A DNA stretch of 50,997 bases. Source: Akkermansia muciniphila (GTDB lineage Bacteria > Verrucomicrobiota > Verrucomicrobiia > Verrucomicrobiales > Akkermansiaceae). The position numbers were made by a program, and so were the translations under genes. Location of the stretch: the NCBI GenBank assembly GCA_945862285.1, contig CAMAYN010000004.1:1-50997 (forward strand), in the 5' to 3' direction. Of the stretch, positions 9,503-17,452 are shown piece after piece. Numbering within the stretch: position 1 is the first letter of the stretch; each line of letters starts with the position of its first letter. The notes under the pieces are model-generated. The model ran no database searches, was not told where the DNA came from, and saw only the letters and a program-made list of their open reading frames with translations.

Positions 9503-10363
9503 ATGCTGGGAATGAGATTACAAGTGTATCATCGTACGATCTTTGAGTACGCGGCACCCGTTATTGACAGCGTGAATACTCTGCACCTAGAAGCGCGTAA
9601 ATTTCCGTTTCAGAAAACCATATCTTCATTGATTCGTGTTTTGCCAGCGACTCGATTACGTAAATTTGAAGATCTTTTTCAAAACGTTTGCCATCACTTT
9701 GAAATCCCCAAAGAGCATACGAAACTAGAAATCGAAAGCCGTCTGAAAGTACAAAACTTACGACTCACCATTCCGGACGAGAGTTTTCAAGCTACCCCAA
9801 ACGATTTACAAGATGCCGCTACACGAGAACGCACATGGCAGTATTTGCAAGATAGCCAATACGTAGTCCATCATTCACAATTGTGGAAACAGGCGATAGA
9901 TCTCACTTTTGATGAAGTGACAATCCATGGAAAATCCTTGGCTATCATGCGCTGGATTCATGAAACGTTTCGCTATCAACCCGGAGTGACACAGGTGAGC
10001 ACGACGATTGCTCAAGCCTACGATTTACTCGCTGGTGTTTGCCAAGATTTCACCCATGTCATGTTAGCGATGTGCCGATCGATTGGATTACCAGCACGTT
10101 ACGCAAGTGGCTATCTTTACAACGGTCCAAGCGACCAATTAGTCGGTGCTCAGGCTTCCCACGCATGGTGTGAAGTGTATTTACCGCATGTTGGTTGGAT
10201 TGGCTACGATCCCACCAATAATACCATGGCCGATGATCGTTACGTTAAAGCGGCCGTCGGTAGAGATTACGAAGACGTTGCGCCAATCAAAGGACTATAC
10301 CGCGGCACATCGCAATCACGGATGATCGTTGATGTTCTTGTCGAACGAGTCGATGCCCCATGA
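9503..10363 (+). CDS. Transglutaminase-like cysteine protease/ligase of the alpha-E cluster
   Basis: This 286-residue protein has the bacterial transglutaminase N-terminal beta domain (LQVYHRTIFEYAAPV onward) and a catalytic transglutaminase core. The triad is visible as Cys180 in LAGVCQDFTHVML, His220 in SHAWCEVYLP and Asp236 in GYDPTNN, so it should be active. No signal peptide is present, which points to the cytoplasm. It closes the ATP-grasp/alpha-E/transglutaminase set and could hydrolyse or transfer the amide-linked product made by the ATP-grasp enzyme. The gap to the alpha-E gene is 61 bp. A start at 9512 (MRLQVYH) would fit the family equally well. Confidence 0.9.
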   Translation: MLGMRLQVYHRTIFEYAAPVIDSVNTLHLEARKFPFQKTISSLIRVLPATRLRKFEDLFQNVCHHFEIPKEHTKLEIESRLKVQNLRLTIPDESFQATPNDLQDAATRERTWQYLQDSQYVVHHSQLWKQAIDLTFDEVTIHGKSLAIMRWIHETFRYQPGVTQVSTTIAQAYDLLAGVCQDFTHVMLAMCRSIGLPARYASGYLYNGPSDQLVGAQASHAWCEVYLPHVGWIGYDPTNNTMADDRYVKAAVGRDYEDVAPIKGLYRGTSQSRMIVDVLVERVDAP

Positions 10364-10418
10364 CGCTAAAAACCAAAGATTGACGTTGCTTTGGAGCAAA
10401 ACTGTTGTTTGCTCCGCC

Positions 10419-11648
10419 ATGCACATAGAGGTGATCAATACTGGCTCGGAATTACTGTTAGGAACCACACAAAATACCCATGGCGGATGGCTCGGACGCG
10501 AGCTGTTTCGTCTCGGGCTCCGCATCGCAAGGCAAGTGACCGTTCCCGACGGCGAAGCCATCGAATCCGCCCTCGCCGAATCGGTAAAACGCAGTGACAT
10601 CGTCATTGTAACCGGTGGACTTGGTCCGACCAGTGACGACGTAACCCGCGAGGCATGCGCCAAAGTCACGGGCGCGGAACTCATCGAAGATGAAGCGGCC
10701 TTGCGTTGTATTGAGCAATTTTTTGCCATCAGAAATAAAATCATGGCCCCAGATAATCGCAAACAAGCAGAAGTTCCCGTCGGCGCTGATGTACTAACGA
10801 ACAAAAATGGCACGGCTCCCGGCATTTATTTGCCTGCCCGCATCAATCAACTCCATCCGTGCGGAATCTTCTTGCTGCCTGGCCCGCCCCGCGAGTTGTA
10901 TCCCTTATTTTTCGACGAAGTAGAACCGCGCTTGCGTGCCTTAGCTGGCGTTCAGTCGAACCAAATCATGCACGAGATGAAATTCACCGGCGTGGGAGAA
11001 AGTGATTTTCACCAGGCTATCGATGCGCAACTTGCAACGATTCCCGGACTCGAAGTGGGCTATTGTGCAAGAATCGCCGAGGTGGATTTGCGCCTCATCG
11101 GAGATGAAGAAGCCTGCATGAAAGGTCGTGCCATCGCTTTCGAGGCCTTTGCCGAATATCTCATCAACGAAAATGGAGCCTCGCTGGAGGCCACGGTTGT
11201 CGATAAGCTCCGCTCGTCAAATCTCACCTTGGCACTGGCAGAAAGCTGTACTGGTGGTTTGATTTCCTCACGTATTACAGATGTTCCAGGCTCTAGCGAT
11301 GTGTTTATGGAAGGTTACATCACTTACGCGAACGAGGCAAAAATCCGCACACTCGGAGTAAATCCAGAAAGTTTAGAAAAATTCGGCGCCGTGAGTGCCG
11401 AAGTAGCACGGGAAATGGCCGTAGGTGCCTTGCAGCGCAGCGGCGCAGATCTCGCGGCATCCATCACAGGGATCGCTGGCCCAGGAGGTGGTTCACCGGA
11501 AAAACCCGTCGGCACGGCATGGATTGCAGTTGCTTGTAAAAATCAACCCACCATCGTAACGTGCATTTTCCAACCTCGCGATCGGAATGGATTTAAGAAA
11601 GCTGCGAGTCAAGCCGCGCTAGACCAAATCCGCCGTGCCATCGGCTAA
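10419..11648 (+). CDS. cinA: CinA family nicotinamide-nucleotide amidase
   Basis: This is a 409-residue protein. The ATG at 10419 (MHIEVINTGSELLLG) is chosen because it gives the standard CinA N-terminus; the frame is open upstream to 10329 but that would overlap the preceding gene and adds non-conserved residues. Residues 1-170 form the molybdopterin-binding-like (MoCF) domain with VTGGLGPTSDDVTREA. The C-terminal about 160 residues form the CinA C domain, with ALAESCTGGLISSRITDVPG, GAVSAEVAREM and ITGIAGPGGGSPEKPVGTAW. Known family members deamidate nicotinamide mononucleotide and hydrolyse ADP-ribose, recycling pyridine nucleotides; it was first linked to competence. It lies 55 bp after the transglutaminase gene on the same strand, so cotranscription is possible, and is convergent with the next gene. 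Confidence 0.93.
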   Translation: MHIEVINTGSELLLGTTQNTHGGWLGRELFRLGLRIARQVTVPDGEAIESALAESVKRSDIVIVTGGLGPTSDDVTREACAKVTGAELIEDEAALRCIEQFFAIRNKIMAPDNRKQAEVPVGADVLTNKNGTAPGIYLPARINQLHPCGIFLLPGPPRELYPLFFDEVEPRLRALAGVQSNQIMHEMKFTGVGESDFHQAIDAQLATIPGLEVGYCARIAEVDLRLIGDEEACMKGRAIAFEAFAEYLINENGASLEATVVDKLRSSNLTLALAESCTGGLISSRITDVPGSSDVFMEGYITYANEAKIRTLGVNPESLEKFGAVSAEVAREMAVGALQRSGADLAASITGIAGPGGGSPEKPVGTAWIAVACKNQPTIVTCIFQPRDRNGFKKAASQAALDQIRRAIG

Positions 11649-11664
11649 GCTAGGCACGTTCACC

Positions 11665-12195
11665 TTATGGCACATTTTTTTTCGCTAACAAAAATCGCAT
11701 CATTCCAGGAATTGCATCTTCGATGGTTTTCGCCACTCGCTGGTAGGCTTTTTGCCCCATGCCAATCGGGTCTGGCACATCGCCGCCGGGATTTGATGTG
11801 GAGAAATCACATAGCAAATAACACTTGTCGGCGAATTCGGGAAATTCATCTAACAAAACTTCTTTGTGTCCCGCTGTCATGCAAAACACAGCTTGGGCCT
11901 GCGCGAGTATTTCTTCGCTCACCTGCCGACTGCGAAATCCCTGCAATGTGGCACTCCTTTCGGCGAGAACCGTTGCGGTATCGCGACTCTCACACGACCC
12001 CACACTGGCCGCCACTCCCGCCGATTCCACCACCCAATCGCTTTGATCGGCCATCGCCTTTGCCATCAACCCTTGCGCCATCGGGCTACGACAAGTATTT
12101 CCCGTGCAAATAAACAAAACCCTATGCTTTTTCTCATCTGTCGTAGGCACATCGACAAAGTACGGTAAATTGATTTCAAGGTCAAACAATCTCAT
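11665..12195 (-). CDS. Low-molecular-weight protein tyrosine phosphatase
   Basis: This 176-residue protein carries the signature CTGNTCRSPMAQ, the C-X5-R phosphate loop with nucleophile Cys30 and Arg36. The catalytic acid is in DVPDPIG near the C-terminus, as usual for the family. It could dephosphorylate tyrosine-phosphorylated proteins, or arsenate may be its substrate, since low-molecular-weight phosphatases and ArsC-type arsenate reductases share this fold. No ars genes are nearby, so phosphatase is preferred. About 22 residues precede the usual N-terminus; no internal ATG offers a better start. The 3' end is convergent with cinA, 16 bp away. Confidence 0.88.
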   Translation of the reverse strand: MRLFDLEINLPYFVDVPTTDEKKHRVLFICTGNTCRSPMAQGLMAKAMADQSDWVVESAGVAASVGSCESRDTATVLAERSATLQGFRSRQVSEEILAQAQAVFCMTAGHKEVLLDEFPEFADKCYLLCDFSTSNPGGDVPDPIGMGQKAYQRVAKTIEDAIPGMMRFLLAKKNVP

Positions 12196-12339
12196 CGCCG
12201 AAATTCCCTCTGCTAATCCATCATTTCAGCAAGGGGAAAAGCCTGAGAGCGCAAAGCGGGCGAAATACTTTACCATTGCCAATCTTTACGACAGACATCA
12301 CTCTAAATTCCCGATAAAAAACGCCGATTATGGAATTCT

Positions 12340-12758
12340 ATGACCTTTTCTTCCCAACATCTTCCTGCCTACATCGCTGGCAATCCGGTATTCACCAATC
12401 ATACAGTCAAGGTGAAGTATCCCTACGATGACTCACTTACTGGCACGGCATGCCTCATCGATGTAGCCCCTTTACATCAGGCCATCGCTGCCGCCCTTGA
12501 TTGCACAAACGTCACGCCGAGTCGTTACCATCGATCACAGATTTTGCGAAAAACGGCATCACAGAAAACCTTGCTTGGGCCATGAAGGCAGCCAAAGAAC
12601 TGAAAACAGGCATTGTCAACATCAATGAAGTCCCCGCCTATCGTCTCGAACATACCCCATTCGGCGGAACCAGAGACTCAGGCCTTGGTATAAAAGAAGG
12701 CATTACCGAGGCGATGAAATTTTATACCCATGTAAAAACGATTTCCCTCCCATGGTAA
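12340..12758 (+). pseudogene. Aldehyde dehydrogenase remnant with large internal deletion
   Basis: Two aldehyde dehydrogenase pieces lie in different frames. From 12340 the sequence reads as the N-terminus, including YIAGNPVF, KYPYDDSLTGTA and [13 protein letters not shown] (about 75 residues). From about 12555 a frame offset by 2 reads as the C-terminus, including [26 protein letters not shown] and VKTISLPW (about 65 residues). Roughly 330-350 codons of a normal protein of about 480 residues are missing, including the NAD-binding core and the catalytic Cys. The junction lies near 12550-12580. The ending SLPW and the N-terminus resemble phosphonoacetaldehyde dehydrogenases, but this assignment is tentative. 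The remnant cannot be active. Both ends are well preserved, which suggests a single fairly recent deletion. Confidence 0.85.
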
Positions 12759-12798
12759 AGATGAGCATTCATTTGATCAAGCCATCGAAACCAAAGGA

Positions 12799-13449
12799 TT
12801 AGTGATTTCTCGATTTTGCCGGAGTGATGTGCGGTGGCTTTAGGTAGAGAGGCTGAAGGATTTGCGTAGAATACTCCACTTTTTCTTGCTGTGAAAGATC
12901 GAGCCACGCTTGCCACAACTCATGAGCGCTGGGAATTTCTTGCGTCACTTTGCCTTCGAGTGAGGGGTGATGGATGGCATCAAGGGAAAGAACTCGTTCG
13001 GCTAATGTTACTTGGTCTAGCAGTAGTTCGATGCTGCCCATAGTCGGCGCGAGGGGCATTTTCCCTTCATCAATCCAGACCCACCACCAATCGCCGCGAC
13101 GCGCGTCACCTATGGCGAGACAGCGCGATTTCTGGCGCACGGTTGGCAGACCGAGCAACGAGGGAACGCCTGCGATGGGGCATTGATGAACAATCGCCAA
13201 TCCCTGTGCTACGGCGATTCCCACCCGTGTGCCACTGTAGCTACCAGGACCCGTACCTACGATAATTTGTTCAATTTTTCCCACTTCCGCCACGGCAGAA
13301 AGTCGCTGCAACGGGAGAAAAACTTCGCAATTATGTCCACGATCCGAAAAAAATAGCTCATTTTGCCACGCGGCATCAGCAATCTGTAGGCCCACGCTGC
13401 CGTGCGGAGTGGATGTTTCTATGGCAAGGGTTGTGGGGCATGGTTGCAT
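12799..13449 (-). CDS. tsaB: tRNA threonylcarbamoyladenosine biosynthesis protein TsaB
   Basis: This 216-residue protein is a TsaB of the ASKHA fold. The N-terminus TTLAIETSTPHGSVGL and the block IIVGTGPGSYSGTRVGIAVAQGLA are diagnostic. TsaB binds TsaD and TsaE to transfer the threonylcarbamoyl group to A37 of ANN-decoding tRNAs; it is a scaffold and has no catalysis of its own. The start at 13449 (MQPCPTTLAIETS) is chosen over an upstream non-ATG possibility near 13488 because family members begin just before TTLAIETS. It is divergent from citrate synthase, with 135 bp between them, and convergent with the aldehyde dehydrogenase remnant. Confidence 0.92.
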   Translation of the reverse strand: MQPCPTTLAIETSTPHGSVGLQIADAAWQNELFFSDRGHNCEVFLPLQRLSAVAEVGKIEQIIVGTGPGSYSGTRVGIAVAQGLAIVHQCPIAGVPSLLGLPTVRQKSRCLAIGDARRGDWWWVWIDEGKMPLAPTMGSIELLLDQVTLAERVLSLDAIHHPSLEGKVTQEIPSAHELWQAWLDLSQQEKVEYSTQILQPLYLKPPHITPAKSRNH

Positions 13450-13550
13450 AGTCAAAGAAAGTGAAGCAAATACAAAGAAACATGACAATTCAAGAGCAGA
13501 TTTCTCATTTTCTAAAAGATTACGGCTTTCTTACTTGCATAGCTGCCATC

Positions 13551-13572
13551 TCCGCGCTTAGTTGCTCGCGGA
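13551..13572 (+). promoter_or_regulatory. Leader hairpin upstream of citrate synthase
   Basis: TCCGCG (13551-13556) and CGCGGA (13567-13572) form a 6-bp stem with a 10-base loop, 12 bases before the citrate synthase ATG. It may influence translation or be an operator. No function is shown. Confidence 0.3.
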
Positions 13573-13584
13573 AAATTTATCTAC

Positions 13585-14715
13585 ATGACAGCATACGCAA
13601 AAGGCCTAGAGGGAGTGATCGCAAACGAATCCGCATTATCAAACGTTGAAGGTGCTCAAGGACGCCTGAGCTACCTCGGCTATCATATTGATGACCTTGT
13701 AGAACACACAACTTATGAAGAAGTCGTTCATTTGCTGCATCATGGTCATTTGCCCAATCGCTTTGAACTTGCTGCCATGGAACAAGAACTGCGGACGCAA
13801 CGCAATGTGCCGCAGGGCGTTTTAGATTTCCTCCAAGCATGCCCAAAGGATGCTAACCCGATGGACGTGCTGCGCACTGCGGTTTCTATGCTGGGACTCT
13901 ATGATAAACGTGCCGCAGTCGGTGAACCAGACCTTGTGATCAATGCGAAGATAGCGATTGCTCTCGTCGCGCAAACGCCAGTGCTCGTCGCGGCATTTCA
14001 TCGATTCCGTAATGGCCAAGTGCTTCCCCCGATCCGTACGGATCTCTCGGAAGCTGCGCATTTCTTGTATTTGATTACGGGGAACGTTCCCTCGGAAAAA
14101 GCCGCACGGATTCTCGACGTAGCCTACATTTTGCATGCCGATCACGGCATGAATGCATCTACATTCTCCGCACGAGTTACGGTGGCGACTTTATCGGATT
14201 TTTACTCCGCCATGACTTCTGCCATCGGAACCCTCAAAGGACCTCTGCACGGCGGTGCTAACGAAGGAGTCATTCACATGCTGCAACAAATTGGCGAACT
14301 CGATAAAGTGGATGCTTATGTGGAGGATAAATTAGCCAATAAAGGGAAAATTATGGGCATTGGGCATCGTGTTTACAAAGTGCTTGACCCACGCGCTCCG
14401 CATTTGCGAAAGCTCGCCATTGAGTTAACGGAAGAACTAGGTGAACCAAAATGGATTCAAATGTCCGAGCGTATCGCCCAAATCATGCGGGAACGTAAAG
14501 GACTCAACGCTAACGTCGATTTCTATTCCGCTACGGTTTACCATTCACTTGATATTCCTACAGACTTATTTACGCCAATTTTCGCCATAGCACGTATGTC
14601 TGGCTGGACGGCACAAGTGCTCGAACAGTTGCGCGACAATCGCCTCTATCGTCCTCTCACACTCTACACCGGCCCCACAGAACTCATGCCTGTGAAGCCG
14701 ATCAGCGAGCGCTGA
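13585..14715 (+). CDS. Citrate synthase, short (Gram-positive/2-methylcitrate-like) type
   Basis: This 376-residue protein condenses oxaloacetate and acetyl-CoA to citrate at the entry of the TCA cycle. Active-site blocks are HADHGMNASTFSARV, GTLKGPLHGGANEGV (substrate His), MGIGHRVYKVLDPRAPHL (catalytic His) and NVDFYSATVYHSL (catalytic Asp), followed by the C-terminal Arg-containing segment DNRLYRP. Length and start (TAYAKGLEGVIANESALSNVEG) fit the short dimeric citrate synthases, a group that also contains 2-methylcitrate synthases. No prp genes are adjacent, so the TCA role is preferred. The stop codon lies inside a hairpin that may end transcription. The gene ends 2 bp from the convergent rhodanese gene. 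Confidence 0.92.
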   Translation: MTAYAKGLEGVIANESALSNVEGAQGRLSYLGYHIDDLVEHTTYEEVVHLLHHGHLPNRFELAAMEQELRTQRNVPQGVLDFLQACPKDANPMDVLRTAVSMLGLYDKRAAVGEPDLVINAKIAIALVAQTPVLVAAFHRFRNGQVLPPIRTDLSEAAHFLYLITGNVPSEKAARILDVAYILHADHGMNASTFSARVTVATLSDFYSAMTSAIGTLKGPLHGGANEGVIHMLQQIGELDKVDAYVEDKLANKGKIMGIGHRVYKVLDPRAPHLRKLAIELTEELGEPKWIQMSERIAQIMRERKGLNANVDFYSATVYHSLDIPTDLFTPIFAIARMSGWTAQVLEQLRDNRLYRPLTLYTGPTELMPVKPISER

Positions 14716-14720
14716 TTTTA
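14701..14720 (+). terminator. Possible terminator overlapping the citrate synthase stop codon
   Basis: ATCAGC (14701-14706), loop GAGC, GCTGAT (14711-14716), then TTT to 14719. The 6-bp stem includes the TGA stop (14713-14715). The short U tract makes it a weak candidate; it could act in both directions between the two convergent genes. Confidence 0.4.
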
Positions 14721-15260
14721 GCGATCCATCGTGCAACTTTGCATTGGTGCTTGATTCCATGGCATGCGCGAAAGCAAAATCGCGAGTCCACACCAGCCCG
14801 TTGCTCCTGCCATCGTCAATCCAGCGCCAAGAAAGGCGGGGACGAGGGCAAAAAGCGGATTGATCGTAAGTGCTAAGATCGAGCTAGAGAGAGCAATAAG
14901 ACCGATTGTGAGTTGCACTTGGCGTATCAATGGCAAGGTGCTGGCTTGTGATTTCACTACATCGCCTGAATTTTCCATCCAAGCACTAATGCCGCCTTCT
15001 AACACGTGCAGCGAGCTTGCGCCAGACTGCTGAAGAATGGCTGAGGCACGCGCAGCACGTGTGCCTCCGTGACAGATGATTACGCATGGCTCGTGGTAAT
15101 CATGCGTTAGAATTTTTACTTTTGCGGCATCAAGTTCATCGAGCGGCATATGATGTGAACCGGCAATATGGACATCCCGATATTCTTTCGCTGTGCGAAC
15201 ATCCAGCAGATGAATCACAGCAGTGGTTTTGCGTATTTTTTGTAGTTCTTGTGAGTTCAT
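14718..15260 (-). CDS. Membrane-anchored rhodanese (YgaP-like: rhodanese plus DUF2892)
   Basis: This 180-residue protein has a rhodanese domain at residues 1-110 with active-site Cys63 in IICHGGTRAARAS, and a C-terminal DUF2892-type membrane part with two hydrophobic segments at about 125-165 (LTIGLIALSSSILAL and PAFLGAGLTMAGATGWCG). The arrangement matches E. coli YgaP, an inner-membrane sulfurtransferase. It should accept sulfane sulfur on Cys63 and pass it on. Its ATG overlaps the stop of the upstream CoA-disulfide reductase (ATGA), so the two are translationally coupled. With the ArsR gene it forms an operon for handling persulfides or other reactive sulfur. Confidence 0.88.
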   Translation of the reverse strand: MNSQELQKIRKTTAVIHLLDVRTAKEYRDVHIAGSHHMPLDELDAAKVKILTHDYHEPCVIICHGGTRAARASAILQQSGASSLHVLEGGISAWMENSGDVVKSQASTLPLIRQVQLTIGLIALSSSILALTINPLFALVPAFLGAGLTMAGATGWCGLAILLSRMPWNQAPMQSCTMDR

Positions 15261-16909
15261 GATTGGTCTTGAAGTTGTTTGAGTTGATGATGTGCCCCTG
15301 CTTGAATGCTGTAGGCATCAAAGCCATTGAGGGCAAGGATGCGTGCCGCGAAATAGCTGGTTTTTCCCATCTGGCAGATCGTGAAAACGGGTTGTGAAGG
15401 GTCGATTTCATGCAGTCGATCACGCAATTGTGGCAGTGGGATATTTTTCGCGCCTGGAACTGGTGATTTTTCTGCGCTGGCGGTGGGACGGACATCAATG
15501 ATTTGTGATCCTGCAGAAGCGAGATCAGGCACGGGTTTAAGCATGCCGTCACGAACGTTGCCTGCGGCAAACCCTCCGATATTGATGATGTCTTTTGCAC
15601 TGCCAAATGGCGGAGCATAGGAGAGTTCCAAATGGGCGAGATCATCGATGGTAAGCCGGCCTTTGATGGCTGTGGCGATGATGTCGAGACGTTTATCAAC
15701 GCCATCTTTGCCAACGGCTTGGGCACCGAGAATACGTCCGTTTTCGGCATGCCATAAAAGTTTCAGTGTAATCGTTTCTGCTCCAGGGTAATACGAGGCA
15801 TGGGAAGCCCCATTCACAGTAATGGTTTGATAGGGTATCTCTAACTGGCGCAAACGCGCTTCGCTATGACCAGAAATTCCTGCGACTGTGGAGAATACGC
15901 GAACGATTGCCGTGCCGATGGAACCAGCATAGGGAAGGGCTGTTTCTTCGAGAAAAATATGATCCGCAGCGGTGCGACCTTGTCGATTCGCGGGTCCGCC
16001 GAGGGGAATGGCCGCAACGCCACCGAGAATGGGATCGTAGCTTTCACAGACATCACCGACGGCGTAGATGTGTGGATCGTTTGTTTGTTGATAGGTATTT
16101 ACGACAATATGACCGCGCTTTCCGAGTGTGAGGTCTGCGTTTTTGGCGAGTTGATTTTCGGGGCGAACTCCGATGGAAAGAATGACAAGATCAGCATCAT
16201 GCGTGACTCCCGAAGCAAGTGTGCAGCGCAGGGTATTTTCATGATCGGCAAAAGAGGCAATGCCATCGCCGAGTATGAGTTCGATTTTCTGCTCTCGCAG
16301 AGCTTCGCTGATATGCTGCGCCATTTCTGGATCCAACTGCGGCAATACTTGCTTTTGCATTTCTACCAAAGTGACTTTGGCCTTTTGGTGCGCAAGCTGC
16401 TCTGCCATTTCCAAGCCAATAAATCCGGCACCGATGATGAGAACGCGTAGGTCGGGCTTCAAGTAGGATTTGATGCGATCCATATCGCCAAGAGTGCGTA
16501 GCGTGTGAATGCGTGGATCATCAATACCGGGCAGCGGCGGACGCAAGGGAGATGCTCCAGGAGCGAGAATGAGTCGGTCATAGCCGATGGTACTGATTTC
16601 ATTCGATTGCAGATTTTTAATCTCTAACGATTTTTGATTTCGATGAATTGCAATTGCCTCGGTATTGGTCAGAACTTCTAATCGGAGTAGTTTCTCCAAG
16701 GATTGTGGCGTTTGCAAAAGCAGGTCATCGCGCTCTGTGATTTCTCCACCGATGTGATAGGGCAGACCGCAGTTTGCAAAAGATACATAGGCACCTTTTT
16801 CGATGATAATGATCCGTGCCTTTTCGCTATGCCTTCTGGCACGAGCCGCTGCGGATGCGCCGCCAGCAACCCCGCCAATAATGACGATGGTTTGTTGTGA
16901 TTGATTCAT
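15257..16909 (-). CDS. CoA-disulfide reductase fused to rhodanese (CoADR-Rhd type)
   Basis: This is a 550-residue protein. The ATG at 16909 places the Rossmann motif VIIGGVAGGASAAARARR at residues 9-26, the normal position; the frame is open further upstream but that part is Arg/His-rich and unlike the family. Residues 1-450 form a flavin pyridine-nucleotide disulfide oxidoreductase with the CoADR hallmark SFANCGLPYHIGG (Cys47), a second NAD(P)H-binding site (VLIIGAGFIGLEMAEQLA) and the FAD motif YAVGDVCE. Residues about 465-550 are a rhodanese domain with Cys512 in FTICQMGKTS. Known CoADR-Rhd enzymes reduce CoA disulfide, CoA persulfide or polysulfide with NAD(P)H. It is the central enzyme of the sulfur operon, 58 bp after the ArsR gene. 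Confidence 0.9.
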   Translation of the reverse strand: MNQSQQTIVIIGGVAGGASAAARARRHSEKARIIIIEKGAYVSFANCGLPYHIGGEITERDDLLLQTPQSLEKLLRLEVLTNTEAIAIHRNQKSLEIKNLQSNEISTIGYDRLILAPGASPLRPPLPGIDDPRIHTLRTLGDMDRIKSYLKPDLRVLIIGAGFIGLEMAEQLAHQKAKVTLVEMQKQVLPQLDPEMAQHISEALREQKIELILGDGIASFADHENTLRCTLASGVTHDADLVILSIGVRPENQLAKNADLTLGKRGHIVVNTYQQTNDPHIYAVGDVCESYDPILGGVAAIPLGGPANRQGRTAADHIFLEETALPYAGSIGTAIVRVFSTVAGISGHSEARLRQLEIPYQTITVNGASHASYYPGAETITLKLLWHAENGRILGAQAVGKDGVDKRLDIIATAIKGRLTIDDLAHLELSYAPPFGSAKDIINIGGFAAGNVRDGMLKPVPDLASAGSQIIDVRPTASAEKSPVPGAKNIPLPQLRDRLHEIDPSQPVFTICQMGKTSYFAARILALNGFDAYSIQAGAHHQLKQLQDQS

Positions 16910-16967
16910 GGTATTTCTTTCGTGTTGTTGTTTGAAGTGATGAAATAGGGAGTCATTTTTTTGTAGT

Positions 16968-17312
16968 CTATGATTTCGATTTCGCCTTCGCCTCCTGCAT
17001 CGCGGGTTGTAATGTGCTGTGCATCGTTTTACAAAAACTAGCGAGTACTTGCGGCTGAAGTCGGTAGTAAATATAGCTACCATCTGTCCGATCCAGCAAA
17101 AGTCCTGCCTTTTTCAGTATGGCGACATGCCGCGAGCACGCTGGCTGGGAAAGGGGCAGTTGCGACGTAATTTCCATGCAAGCAATCTCGCTTTTCTGGG
17201 ATCGACCTATGATGCGGAGAATTTCAATACGAGCAGGATGCGATAAAGCCGCGGCAAAATCAGCGAGTCCAGCGATGTCAGTATCAAAAAGATCTTTTCT
17301 TGCGTGCGGCAT
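16968..17312 (-). CDS. ArsR-family winged-helix repressor, probable sulfur sensor
   Basis: This 114-residue protein has the ArsR fold: LADFAAALSHPARIEILRII (helices 1-2), then ITSQLPLSQPACSRHVAILKKAGLL as the recognition helix-turn-helix, and RTDGSYIYYRLQP as the wing. It contains Cys44, Cys58 and Cys93 but lacks the ELCVCDL metal site of classical ArsR. A distant cysteine pair, such as Cys44 and Cys93, is how persulfide-sensing relatives (BigR, SqrR, YgaV) respond. The operon context of CoADR-Rhd and YgaP-like rhodanese supports a reactive-sulfur sensor; the cysteine pairing is inference. A palindrome touches its start codon, which suggests autoregulation. Confidence 0.85.
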   Translation of the reverse strand: MPHARKDLFDTDIAGLADFAAALSHPARIEILRIIGRSQKSEIACMEITSQLPLSQPACSRHVAILKKAGLLLDRTDGSYIYYRLQPQVLASFCKTMHSTLQPAMQEAKAKSKS

Positions 17313-17335
17313 ATTCTATATCTTAAATATGGAAT
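17313..17335 (-). promoter_or_regulatory. Probable operator of the ArsR-type repressor
   Basis: ATTCTATAT (17313-17321), spacer CTTAA, ATATGGAAT (17327-17335) is an inverted repeat matching at 8 of 9 positions. It lies directly against the ArsR start codon. Reading on the minus strand, a TTGCAT (-35-like, near 17348) precedes an AT-rich -10-like region inside the palindrome, so bound repressor would block the promoter. The ATTC...GAAT outer arms recall SqrR/BigR-type sites, although the spacing is longer. Confidence 0.55.
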
Positions 17336-17452
17336 TCAATTATGCAAATAAAATATTTTGGAATAAAAAATCTTACGCGGATGGAAAGTTCCCTTTTCAT
17401 GGAATCAATCTATCCACACTGATTCCCCGATGATCAAATCCCTTGGTCGATT

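Noticed and set aside
10329-10418. Upstream start for cinA at 10329
   Set aside because: It would overlap the transglutaminase gene and add 30 residues not seen in CinA proteins; 10419 gives the standard N-terminus.
12501-12758. A separate 85-residue gene
   Set aside because: Its sequence is the C-terminus of aldehyde dehydrogenase and the matching N-terminus lies just upstream in another frame, so it is part of one remnant.
17401-17426. Inverted repeat GGAATCA-N12-TGATTCC after the 17453-19396 gene
   Set aside because: The stem is perfect, but no U tract follows on the minus strand and the loop is long; there is not enough to call a terminator or operator.
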